A stretch of 64,000 nucleotides of DNA, taken from positions 310,001-374,000 of the forward strand of contig JBFWNR010000001.1 in the NCBI GenBank assembly GCA_050250955.1. The letters run 5' to 3'. A model generated the notes under the pieces. It searched no databases and was not told the DNA's origin. It saw only the letters and a program-made list of their open reading frames with translations. Source of the DNA: CAWAYR01 sp050250955. Lineage in GTDB: Bacteria > Acidobacteriota > Vicinamibacteria > Vicinamibacterales > UBA2999. Below are positions 9,813 through 17,243 of the stretch, in pieces; position 1 is the first letter of the stretch; each line of letters starts with the position of its first letter. Position numbers and translations under genes: made by a program.

Positions 9813-11012
9813 ATGACCAAGTACTCGATCCGCGACCTGCCGCTCGACGACCGCCGCGTGTTCATGCGCGTGGACTTCAACGTCCCGCTGAAGGACGGCG
9901 CCATCACCGACGACACCCGCATCACCGCCGCCCTGCCCAGCATCCGCTACGCGCTCGAACACGAGTCGACGGTGGTGCTGGCCTCGCACCTGGGCCGGCC
10001 CAAGGGCAAGGTGGCGCCCGAGTACAGCCTGCGGCCGGTGGCCGCGCACCTGTCGGCGTTGCTCGGCCGCGAGGTGGTGTTCGCCGACGACTGCGTCGGC
10101 GAACCGGCCCGGGCGGCGATCGCGAAAGCCGAAGCCCCGGGTGGGTCGCGCGTGGTGCTGCTCGAGAACCTGCGCTTCCACGCCGAGGAGGAGAAGAACG
10201 ATCCTGCCTTCGCCACCGCCCTGGCGACCCTGGCCGACGTCTACGTGGACGACGCCTTCGGCGCCGCGCACCGCGCCCACGCCTCGGTAGCCGGCATGGT
10301 CGGGCCGTTCGCGGCGGCCGGTGCCGGCCTGCTCATGGAGAAGGAACTGACCTGGCTGGGCAAGGCACTGGGCGATCCCGAGCGGCCGTTCGTGGCCATC
10401 CTCGGCGGCGCCAAGGTGTCGGACAAGCTCGAGGTGATCGAGAACTTCCTCGGCCGGGTCGACCACCTGCTGATCGGCGGCGCCATGGCCTACACCTTTT
10501 TCAAGGCGCTCGGCCTGCCGGTAGGCACGTCCCTCGTCGAGGACGACAAGCTGGCCGCGGCGCTGCAGATCATCGAACACGCCAAGGTGAAAGGTGTGGA
10601 GCTGTCGCTGCCGGTCGATCACGTGGTGGCGCCGGCCCTCGCCGCCGATGCGCCGACCGCGGTGCTGCACGTCGCCGACCACGACCTGGGCGATCGCATG
10701 GGCCTGGACATCGGCCCGGAGACCGTCGCCCTCTATCGCGGCATCATCGCCACGGCGAAGACCGTGGTGTGGAACGGCCCGATGGGGGTCTTCGAGCTGG
10801 CCCCGTTCGCCGCCGGCACCATCGGCGTGGCTTCGGCGGTGGCCGCGGTGCAGGGCACGACGATCATCGGCGGCGGCGACTCGGTAGCGGCGGTGAACGC
10901 CGCCGGGGTGGCCGACCGGATCAGCCACATCTCGACCGGCGGCGGCGCGTCGCTGGAGTTCCTCGGCGGCCGCGAGCTGCCGGGGGTGGCGGCGCTGCCC
11001 GACAAACACTGA
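9813..11012 (+). CDS. pgk: phosphoglycerate kinase
   Basis: A 399-residue kinase with the N-terminal RVDFNVPLKDG, SHLGRPKG, the ENLRFHAEEEKND and DVYVDDAFGAAHRAHAS blocks, GGAKVSDKLEVI, and the C-terminal WNGPMGVFE and GGGDSVAAV nucleotide-binding motifs. It makes ATP from 1,3-bisphosphoglycerate. The ATG at 9813 follows the gap stop by 14 bases. Length is normal for the family. Confidence 0.97.
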   Translation: MTKYSIRDLPLDDRRVFMRVDFNVPLKDGAITDDTRITAALPSIRYALEHESTVVLASHLGRPKGKVAPEYSLRPVAAHLSALLGREVVFADDCVGEPARAAIAKAEAPGGSRVVLLENLRFHAEEEKNDPAFATALATLADVYVDDAFGAAHRAHASVAGMVGPFAAAGAGLLMEKELTWLGKALGDPERPFVAILGGAKVSDKLEVIENFLGRVDHLLIGGAMAYTFFKALGLPVGTSLVEDDKLAAALQIIEHAKVKGVELSLPVDHVVAPALAADAPTAVLHVADHDLGDRMGLDIGPETVALYRGIIATAKTVVWNGPMGVFELAPFAAGTIGVASAVAAVQGTTIIGGGDSVAAVNAAGVADRISHISTGGGASLEFLGGRELPGVAALPDKH

Positions 11013-11019
11013 CACTCGT

Positions 11020-11057
11020 AGCGGCTGGCGGCTGGCGGCTGGCGGCTAGCGGCTAGA
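11020..11057. repeat. short tandem repeat CGGCTGG/CGGCTAG between pgk and tpiA
   Basis: Five tandem 7-base units based on CGGCTGG (later units CGGCTAG) fill the pgk-tpiA gap. A similar CGGCTGGCGGC string occurs near base 62. It may be a slippage-prone spacer or an extragenic repeat; no function is evident. Confidence 0.7.
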
Positions 11058-11078
11058 CTGGGCCGACGGGGGCATCCG

Positions 11079-11834
11079 ATGCGGCAGCCACTCATCGCGG
11101 GCAACTGGAAGATGTTCAAGACCGTGCACGAGGCGGTCGTGCACGTGAAGGAACTGCGCTCGGTGGTCAAGGCCGTCGACGGCGTGGAGATCGTCGTCGC
11201 GCCGCCGTTCACCGCGCTCCACGCCGTGGTCGAGGCGGCGCGCAACAGCAACATCGCCGTGGCCGCGCAGCACTGCCACTGGGAACGCGAGGGCGCCTTC
11301 ACCGGCGAGGTGAGCGCCGCGATGGTGCGCGAGGCCGGCGCCGAGTACGTCATCGTCGGCCACTCGGAGCGCCGCGCCTTGTTCGGCGAGACCGACGAGA
11401 CGGTCAACAAGCGCACCCGGGCGGCGATCGCCGCCGGCCTCGTGCCGATCGTCTGCGTCGGCGAGACCCTGGAACAGCGCGACGCCAACCAGACGCTGGC
11501 GGTCATCGACCAGCAGCTCAAGGGCGGCCTGGACGGCGTCACCGCCGACGAAGTGGCGGCGATGGTGGTGGCCTACGAACCGGTGTGGGCCATCGGCACC
11601 GGCCGAAACGCCACCCCCGAGCAGGCCGGCGAGGTGCACAGGCACATCCGCGCCCGCCTCCGCTCGTGGTGGGGGGCTGCCGCCGCCGAGCAGTGCCACG
11701 TGATCTACGGCGGCAGCGTGAAACCGGGCAACATCGCCGCCCTGCGGGCGGCCGCCGACGTGGACGGCGCCCTGGTGGGCGGCGCCAGCCTGGATGTGGC
11801 CGGTTTCGCCCAGATCGTGACCGGCGCGAAGTAG
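11079..11834 (+). CDS. tpiA: triosephosphate isomerase
   Basis: A 251-residue TIM barrel. It shows the start IAGNWKMFK (catalytic Lys), VIVGHSERRALFGE (catalytic His), VAYEPVWAIGTGR (catalytic Glu and loop 6) and YGGSVKPGN (phosphate loop). It interconverts dihydroxyacetone phosphate and glyceraldehyde-3-phosphate. It is third in the gap-pgk-tpiA order. Confidence 0.97.
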   Translation: MRQPLIAGNWKMFKTVHEAVVHVKELRSVVKAVDGVEIVVAPPFTALHAVVEAARNSNIAVAAQHCHWEREGAFTGEVSAAMVREAGAEYVIVGHSERRALFGETDETVNKRTRAAIAAGLVPIVCVGETLEQRDANQTLAVIDQQLKGGLDGVTADEVAAMVVAYEPVWAIGTGRNATPEQAGEVHRHIRARLRSWWGAAAAEQCHVIYGGSVKPGNIAALRAAADVDGALVGGASLDVAGFAQIVTGAK

Positions 11835-11854
11835 GGCAGGTCTTCAGACCTGCC
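11835..11854. repeat. REP-like hairpin after tpiA
   Basis: GGCAGGTCT at 11835-11843 and AGACCTGCC at 11846-11854 form a 9-bp perfect stem, followed by GCCCC. It sits directly after the tpiA stop. It could be a transcript-end or mRNA-stabilising hairpin, or a dispersed extragenic palindrome; no T-run follows. Confidence 0.6.
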
Positions 11855-11947
11855 GCCCCAGGGCCCGCGAACGGCTGGACAGCCGGGCCAGGTCCACGGG
11901 TATACTTGGAGTTTCCGGCTCCGTCGCGGAGCCGCCAGAGCCACTCG

Positions 11948-12364
11948 ATGCTGTACTACCTGTTCGTCACGCTCTACGTCGTCGCCTGCCTGGTGCTGAT
12001 GATCGTGATCCTGCTCCAGCAGGGCAAAGGCGGCGACATCGCCAACGCCTTCGGCGGCGGCGCCAGCCAGGCGGTGTTCGGGGCCCGCGCCGGCGCCACC
12101 GTCCTGACCAAGATCACCACCGGCCTGTCGGCCGCCTTCATGGTGCTGGCGCTCGCGCTCGCCGTGTGGGGCGCCCGCGGCACCAGCTCGGTCGTCGGCG
12201 GCGTCGACGGACCGCCGCAGCTCCCGGCCGCCGCCACCGAACCGATGGCCCCGGCTCCGGCCACGCCGCCGCCGGCCTCGAGCCAGCCGGCGCCAGCCGA
12301 CAGCGCCCCGCCCGCGGCGAGCGACGCGCCGCCCGCCGGGCAGGCGCCGCCGCCGAAGCAGTAA
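11948..12364 (+). CDS. secG: preprotein translocase subunit SecG
   Basis: A 138-residue SecG: two membrane segments (YYLFVTLYVVACLVLMIVILLQ and ITTGLSAAFMVLALALAVW) flank the cytoplasmic loop GKGGDIANAFGGGASQAVFGARA with its conserved LLQQGKGG and FGGG motifs. It is an accessory component of the SecYEG channel. A long Pro/Ala-rich low-complexity tail follows from about residue 78, longer than in E. coli SecG. A TATACT element at 11901 may be its own -10 box; tpiA read-through is also likely. Confidence 0.93.
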   Translation: MLYYLFVTLYVVACLVLMIVILLQQGKGGDIANAFGGGASQAVFGARAGATVLTKITTGLSAAFMVLALALAVWGARGTSSVVGGVDGPPQLPAAATEPMAPAPATPPPASSQPAPADSAPPAASDAPPAGQAPPPKQ

Positions 12365-12453
12365 GTCGTACGGCCCACCCGCGGCGCGGTCGCCGCCGGT
12401 GGATACAATTGAATAGCGAAGCCGCGGCCGTCGCGGTCTTCAGCCCCCGGAAC

Positions 12454-12540
12454 GCGGAAGTGGCGGAATTGGCAGACGCACCAGCTTGAGGGGCTGGCGG
12501 TAGCAATACCGTGGGGGTTCGAGTCCCCCCTTCCGCACCA
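12454..12540 (+). tRNA. tRNA-Leu(GAG)
   Basis: An 87-base class II tRNA: acceptor arms GCGGAAG/CTTCCGC, anticodon stem CCAGC/GCTGG with loop TTGAGGG (anticodon GAG), a long variable arm (GGTAGCAATACC), the T-arm GGGGGTTCGAGTCCCCC, and encoded CCA. A TACAAT element at 12404-12409 is a plausible -10 box. The integrase gene ends only 12 bases beyond its 3' end, so this tRNA is the likely attachment gene of the following element. Confidence 0.97.
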
Positions 12541-12551
12541 ACCTGTAAGCT

Positions 12552-13874
12552 TCAGGAAATTAGTGACTTAGGCGGGATCGACTCGTCTGAGGGCGAGTCG
12601 CTCGTCGATGGTCGCTGCGCGGGTGTTTGCAAGGCATTTGCAAGCGCCGCAGCTTTCCGGCGAGTGCGCGCCGCGCTGGCGCGCGACGCCTCGAGCTTCT
12701 CCACTGCCTGCCGCAACCCGCGGATGGTCGCGTTCAGATAGCGCGTGGTCGTCGTGAGGTTCCGGTGTCCTAGGAACTTCGAGACATAGGTCGTCGGCAC
12801 GCCGGCATCTTCCAGACGCGACGCAGCCTCGTGCCGGAGGTCGGCCAGGTGGAAGTCCTCGAGCCCGGCCCGCTGCCGCACCGCTTCCCACGCTGTCCGA
12901 ATCGAGACGACCCGGCCGCCGAGTGCGTCTCCGAACACGTACGCCTCGGGTCCGAACGGTCGCCCGTCCGGTCCGGTGCGCCGCATCTGGAGCACGGCGA
13001 GCAGCCGCGTGGAGATCGGCAGGCGACGCGCCCGACGCGTCTTCGCCTTCTCGGCACGGATCACCAGTTCACGCCCGGCTAGATCCACGTCGCCCCACTG
13101 CAACGACAAGATCTCGCCGGGCCGGCAACATGTGTCGAGCATGGCCACGAGAATGCCGCGCAGATGCGGGTTGGCGGCTCGCAGGAGCCGCGTCTCGTCG
13201 GCGTCGCTCCCGAACCGCCGCTCGCGTGGCGTTTCAGGGTCGAGCGCAATCACCGACTCGGTCCCGACCTTGAAGGGGGTGGCCGGAATGAGACGCTCGC
13301 GCACACCCCAGGCGAACATCTTCCGAAGCAGCTTAAGGTCGTGGTTGCTCGTGACAGGCGACACGCCCTGCGCGCGCCGGTGATGCCGGTACGCCTCGAT
13401 GTCTCCCGTGGTGACGTCGGCCGCAGACTTGTCGCCGAAGGTCGTCGGTGGACTCGAGCCTGGCAGCTCGAAGGCGTGAATCCGCTTCAGCCGGTAGTCG
13501 TTGTCCTTGGCGCGCACGAGCTGGTATCCACGCCGTCTTGCCCAATCGTCGGCAAAGGCGCGGAACGTGAGCGGCGCGGGGGGCGCCGCGGCAGGCAGGC
13601 GCAAGGACTGCCTAGCCGCGAACGTGCCCGCGCGGATGCTCGCGCGCAATGTGTCGGCCAGTGCCTCGGCTTCGCCGCGCCCCGCCACATGGCCCCCAGT
13701 GTGGCGGTCGAGCGAGAGACGATACGACAGCCTCTTCCACGAAAAGTTGAAGTACCAAGGGTGCGAGCACTTTGCCTGCTTGGCGCGAGGACAGCGGCAG
13801 ATCTTGCGGATCCCGCGGTTCCGGCCAACGTCAACTTCTCTACCGTCCGCCAGTCTGCGTCGAAACGTCTTCAT
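12552..13874 (-). CDS. tyrosine recombinase (phage-type integrase)
   Basis: A 440-residue integrase. An N-terminal Cys-containing segment (KICRCPRAKQAKCSHPWYFNFSWK) precedes an SAM-like core-binding domain (about 95-200) and a catalytic domain with DTCCRPGEILSLQW (Arg I), FHLADLRHEAASRL (Arg II region), KFLGHRNLTTTTRYL (His and nucleophilic Tyr). The usual HxxR histidine is displaced or replaced (ADLR). The gene points toward tRNA-Leu and ends 12 bases from it, the standard arrangement for an integrase that targets the tRNA 3' end. ATG at 13874 follows AGGAG. Confidence 0.92.
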   Translation of the reverse strand: MKTFRRRLADGREVDVGRNRGIRKICRCPRAKQAKCSHPWYFNFSWKRLSYRLSLDRHTGGHVAGRGEAEALADTLRASIRAGTFAARQSLRLPAAAPPAPLTFRAFADDWARRRGYQLVRAKDNDYRLKRIHAFELPGSSPPTTFGDKSAADVTTGDIEAYRHHRRAQGVSPVTSNHDLKLLRKMFAWGVRERLIPATPFKVGTESVIALDPETPRERRFGSDADETRLLRAANPHLRGILVAMLDTCCRPGEILSLQWGDVDLAGRELVIRAEKAKTRRARRLPISTRLLAVLQMRRTGPDGRPFGPEAYVFGDALGGRVVSIRTAWEAVRQRAGLEDFHLADLRHEAASRLEDAGVPTTYVSKFLGHRNLTTTTRYLNATIRGLRQAVEKLEASRASAARTRRKAAALANALQTPAQRPSTSDSPSDESIPPKSLIS

Positions 13875-13962
13875 GCACTGCGCTCCTTCTGGCGCCGACG
13901 CCGAAGGTCACCGCGACCACGGCAGCGCCAAGGATCAGTCTGCGCCTGAAGGCGCGGGACGT

Positions 13963-14268
13963 TCAAGACGCACGCACCGAGGTCTCAGGCCCTGCAATCT
14001 GCCCTTCGATGAACGCATCGAGCCACTCGCGCCGCAGTCGCACCTGCCGACGCCCTCCGACTCGCGCTGCTCGGAGCCGGCCGGACCGGATAGCTCGATA
14101 GAGCAACTTTTTGGACACACGCGCGTAGATCGCTCCTTCTGATGCGTCCAGCCAGGGTGAGGTCGGATCCGCAGGCGTTATGTTGGATTTCCGCAAGGAA
14201 GCTGGCTGAGGGTGGAGGCGTCGGCTTGGCACCGGCGCCAGTTCGTTCGAAGGTTCGATGGCAGGCAT
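13963..14268 (-). CDS. excisionase-like helix-turn-helix (HTH_17/MerR-type) protein
   Basis: A 101-residue small DNA-binding protein. Residues about 38-88 (WLDASEGAIYARVSKKLLYRAIRSGRLRAARVGGRRQVR...) fit the winged HTH of excisionases and AlpA-like factors. Its place directly upstream of the integrase on the same strand supports a recombination directionality role (inference). The N-terminal 35 residues are Pro-rich and may be partly untranslated; an alternative downstream start is possible. Confidence 0.7.
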   Translation of the reverse strand: MPAIEPSNELAPVPSRRLHPQPASLRKSNITPADPTSPWLDASEGAIYARVSKKLLYRAIRSGRLRAARVGGRRQVRLRREWLDAFIEGQIAGPETSVRAS

Positions 14269-14278
14269 CGGCGCCTCC

Positions 14279-14596
14279 CTACTCTCCAGCGCCTACAGCA
14301 GGCCCGGCCGTCGGATGGCCGTCGTACGCACGAAGGACCAGGTCTCGCAGCGGCTGCTGCGCGGCCAGATCGCGCACGGCCCGCAGCAACGCGAAGTTGC
14401 GGCGCTCGCCGTGGACCACGAACTGGCGCGCGGGGAACGACACGGTGCACCCGCTGCCGTCGCGGCGCGCCCACACGGCGAAGCCGACCAGCTTCAGGCC
14501 GGCCAAAGCGCCTGTCTCAAAGTGCACCTCCGCGTCCGCGAGCTTGCCGGCGGGCGCGCCAGGTTCGGCATGACGGATCTTGATGACGACATCCAT
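14279..14596 (-). CDS. SpoVG-like conserved protein (paralogue A)
   Basis: A 105-residue protein starting MDVVIKIRHAEPGAPAGKLADAEV. The pattern GLKLVGFAVWARRDGSGCTVSFPARQF resembles the SpoVG fold (strand, 'LKVIEG', strand, 'MPSRK'), a small nucleic-acid-binding family common on mobile elements; this is a pattern-level guess. A second copy lies at 18523-18846 with many identical blocks (PAGKLADAEV, GLKLVGFA, FPARQ, GERR.FALLR). The start at 14596 is fixed by GGAGGAGG seven bases upstream. Confidence 0.65.
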   Translation of the reverse strand: MDVVIKIRHAEPGAPAGKLADAEVHFETGALAGLKLVGFAVWARRDGSGCTVSFPARQFVVHGERRNFALLRAVRDLAAQQPLRDLVLRAYDGHPTAGPAVGAGE

Positions 14597-14625
14597 AATT
14601 CCTCCTCCAGGCAGATGCTTCGGGA

Positions 14626-15000
14626 CTAGGCGTGGCCACGCGGGCGGTCCAGCGGCGGCAGGCCGATGCGGTGCCACAGCCAGGACTGCAGGGTGTTCAG
14701 GCCGACGAGCATCGGGTCGGCCGCGGCGAAGAGGTACCGCCCTTCGCGATACCGCGCGCGCTGCCACACGAACTGCGTCGTCTCGACCAGCACGAGCCGG
14801 CCGTACCGCTGCCGGCGCGCAAGCTCCAGCCGCACGGGATCGGCGGCCAATCCGGCGACGTCCGTCAGCGACGCTGCGTGCAAGGTGAGCGTGGACGGCG
14901 CGTCGTAGGACGCTGGGGCCGTCGTAATGAACGCGTGATAGACGCGCGTCTGTCGGCCGATCGTGACGGTGATGGTGGGGGCCAGGTGCGCCATGGTCAT
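14626..15000 (-). CDS. hypothetical protein of the accessory region
   Basis: A 124-residue protein not recognised. It starts MTMAHLAPTITVTIGRQTRVYHAF and is predicted mainly beta followed by an aromatic-rich end (FVWQRARYREGRYLFAAADPMLVGLNTLQSWLWHRIG). The start at 15000 is supported by a GAGGAG site six bases upstream. It lies between the SpoVG-like and RadC-like genes on the same strand, so it is probably part of one plasmid/phage-type gene block. Confidence 0.55.
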   Translation of the reverse strand: MTMAHLAPTITVTIGRQTRVYHAFITTAPASYDAPSTLTLHAASLTDVAGLAADPVRLELARRQRYGRLVLVETTQFVWQRARYREGRYLFAAADPMLVGLNTLQSWLWHRIGLPPLDRPRGHA

Positions 15001-15046
15001 GCGGTCTCCTCGAATCGCTGATCTCGTCGGTGGTCCGTCAGAGCAC

Positions 15047-15182
15047 GCCGGCCATCGCCTAGGTGCCGAGGCGGAGCGGCCCGGAGGGCCCGTCAAGTCC
15101 GTGAGCCCCGTCAGGGGTCGAGCGGAGCGAGAGACTTGACGAGCCCGAGGGGCGCCCGACCATCGGGGGGCCGATGGCCGGC
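15047..15182. repeat. nested inverted repeats (large imperfect palindrome)
   Basis: Outer 11-bp arms GCCGGCCATCG (15047-15057) and CGATGGCCGGC (15172-15182) enclose inner 9-bp arms CGTCAAGTC (15091-15099) and GACTTGACG (15133-15141), with a central GAGCCCCGTCAGGGGTC hairpin. The whole 189-base gap between two minus-strand genes can fold as one long structure. It could be a small RNA, a leader, or a DNA-processing site; nothing in the sequence decides. Confidence 0.6.
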
Positions 15183-15188
15183 ACGGTG

Positions 15189-15707
15189 TCAGAAGCGCGG
15201 GAGTGCTGCCCCTCCCGCGGGAAGCCGGCCGGCCTCGCGGAAGCTGAAGTAGCGGCCGTCGACGCCGACGATCACGTGGTCCAGCAACGGGATGTCGATC
15301 ACGTCGGCCGCGCGTGCGAGCCGGTCCGTGAGGCGCGCATCCTCAGGGCTGGGTGAGGGATCGCCGCTGGGGTGGTTATGAGCCACCAGCAGTGCGGTGG
15401 TGTCCGGCGTGAGGCAGGCCGGCACGAAGACGTCCGGCAGCGACACGCTGGTGCCGGACCGGGTGCCCCGCGAGAGCACGTGCCAGGCCAGCAGCCGGTG
15501 ACGTGTGGAGAGACACGCGACGCCGAAGATCTCGACGGCTTCGTGCTCGAGCAGCGGCGCCAGCGCGGTCGCCGCGGTGCGCGGATCGCTGAGGGCGAGC
15601 GTGGGAAGCCGCACGGGGTGCCCGTGCTCGTTGCGCAACGTGCGGTAGGCGCCAACGAACTCGCGGACGCGGTGCCCGCGTGCGGGCGGGTGGGTCTGGG
15701 TGGACAT
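15189..15707 (-). CDS. RadC-like JAB-domain protein
   Basis: A 172-residue protein of the RadC/DUF2466 type. The metal-binding JAMM block LLVAHNHPSGDPSPSPEDARL and the preceding HVLSRGT and LPDVFVPA segments are intact. RadC-like genes are common on plasmids, ICEs and prophages; the original DNA-repair role is not supported and the function is unknown. The ATG at 15707 follows a GGAG site; a longer frame upstream (to 15968) has a low-complexity N-terminus and is rejected. Confidence 0.85.
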   Translation of the reverse strand: MSTQTHPPARGHRVREFVGAYRTLRNEHGHPVRLPTLALSDPRTAATALAPLLEHEAVEIFGVACLSTRHRLLAWHVLSRGTRSGTSVSLPDVFVPACLTPDTTALLVAHNHPSGDPSPSPEDARLTDRLARAADVIDIPLLDHVIVGVDGRYFSFREAGRLPAGGAALPRF

Positions 15708-16020
15708 GAGAGGACTCCGGCGAAGCGCCGACAGCCGACCCCTGGACGCACCTCCGGCCGTGAGGGCGGGGTACGCCACAGGGCGCCGTGTGACGGCGAG
15801 GGATGGACAGGGGATGCCGCCCGCATGGGCGGCGATGGGTAGGTGTGGCGTCGTGGTCAGGCGCATCGCGGAGGTCTCCGGGATCGCGCCGGCTCTGTGA
15901 GCGACGAGGGCCGCAGGCACCACGTGGTGCCCGCAGGGGTGCGAGGCGGCATCGTGCCGCGCTCGCACCGCTCAGGTTCAGTGGGCGTGAGGGCTCAGCC
16001 CCGCACGCAATGCACGCCGG
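15708..16020. other. intergenic gap with a 14-base perfect palindrome
   Basis: No gene is seen between the RadC-like and DUF932 genes. The palindrome GCACCACGTGGTGC (15917-15930) is perfect and could be an operator for the RadC-like gene downstream on the minus strand. Nothing else stands out. Confidence 0.5.
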
Positions 16021-17127
16021 TCAGTGGACCGACGCGAGCAGGCGACTGGCCGCCTGGTCGAGCCCGAACCGCTGGTCCTGCCAGGGCAGGCGCTGACTGA
16101 CACGCGTCAGCCCCTGCACGTAGCCCCATACCGATCGAGGGTTCGGTTCGGTCGTGGCGGCCACGTCGTAGGCGTCGCCGGCGACCTTCTGCGACAGGTC
16201 CAGGCGCTGGGTCACCGCGTCGATGACCGCGTCGCGCGACGTCCCGAGTTCCTGCGCGGTGGCCCGCAGGAGTCGGGTGCGGTCCGCCTCCAGGCCGGCG
16301 TCGAGGTGGCGCGTGATGTCCGTGAGGGAGTCGTGCCACGCCTCGTGAATCGACGCGCCCACATGGCGACGCCGGAAGCTCGCCACGCGCTGCAGGCCCC
16401 AGATGATGTGGTTCCCGCAGACAGCCCGGAACAGGAACACGTCCAGGCTGAGCGCCGCCGCGCCGACGTCGCTGTTGCGCAGGATGAACCCGCGGAACAG
16501 GCCGCCGTCGGTCCCGTCGGTGGGGTCGTCGATGGCCCGATTCCCGTCCACGAGAAACAGGAACAGGTCGCGATCCCCCAGGTAGGCGCCGGAGGGGACC
16601 TTCTCGGCCCCCCAGACGCCGTCCTCGTAGCCGAGCGGCAGGTGCCACGCGGGATGGGCCTCCATGAGGTCCCCCACTCGGCCGGCCAGCTCGTCGTGGT
16701 GCACGCGCGTGTACCGCTGCGAGGTCACGGCGTGGACGGTCCACGGGTCGTCGGCGTCCGCGAAGAGCTGGACGCCCTCCCGTCGTCGCCGGGCCAGCCC
16801 CGCGTTCAACGCGAGGGCGGCGATGGGTGCCGGTAGGGTGCGCAGGTAGCGCGGCGGCGCGCCGGCGATGCCGGCGAGCTGCTCGAAGCTCCAGTGGGTC
16901 AGCGCCGAGGTCCGTCCGAACGGCTCGCGTAGCACGAGACTGTCGTCGGTCGGCGCGACCGTGTGCACCTGGCTCAGCTCGAGGCGGCGTTCGTGGGTGC
17001 GCGCGCGGCGGGCACGCGCGGCCTCGACGAGCGCGTGGACGCTGCTGAACCGTTCGTCGGGCGGGCGTGTGGCCCACTCGCGATGGGCGGTGCAAGCAGT
17101 GAGCGAAGAGACACTGGTACTGGACAT
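16021..17127 (-). CDS. DUF932 (phage/plasmid-like TIGR03299) domain protein
   Basis: A 368-residue protein. The central region (VTSQRYTRVHHDELAGRVGDL..., GDRDLFLFLVDGNRAIDD, GGLFRGFILRNSDVGAAALSLDVFLFRAVCGNHIIWG) is typical of the DUF932 family found on plasmids, ICEs and phages. No enzymatic role is established. In mobile elements it often travels with RadC-like and anti-restriction genes, as here. The start at 17127 gives an uncharged Ser/Thr-rich N-terminus typical of the family. Confidence 0.82.
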   Translation of the reverse strand: MSSTSVSSLTACTAHREWATRPPDERFSSVHALVEAARARRARTHERRLELSQVHTVAPTDDSLVLREPFGRTSALTHWSFEQLAGIAGAPPRYLRTLPAPIAALALNAGLARRRREGVQLFADADDPWTVHAVTSQRYTRVHHDELAGRVGDLMEAHPAWHLPLGYEDGVWGAEKVPSGAYLGDRDLFLFLVDGNRAIDDPTDGTDGGLFRGFILRNSDVGAAALSLDVFLFRAVCGNHIIWGLQRVASFRRRHVGASIHEAWHDSLTDITRHLDAGLEADRTRLLRATAQELGTSRDAVIDAVTQRLDLSQKVAGDAYDVAATTEPNPRSVWGYVQGLTRVSQRLPWQDQRFGLDQAASRLLASVH

Positions 17128-17243
17128 GGCAGGCTCCGTGGCTGTGCCCTGAGGGCGGTGGCGGGAGGAACTCCACGCCGCTGAGCGGGCGTGGAGGGCG
17201 TGGCCGGGATGGCCACTGGGGAGACGGGACGTCGGCTGCAGGC

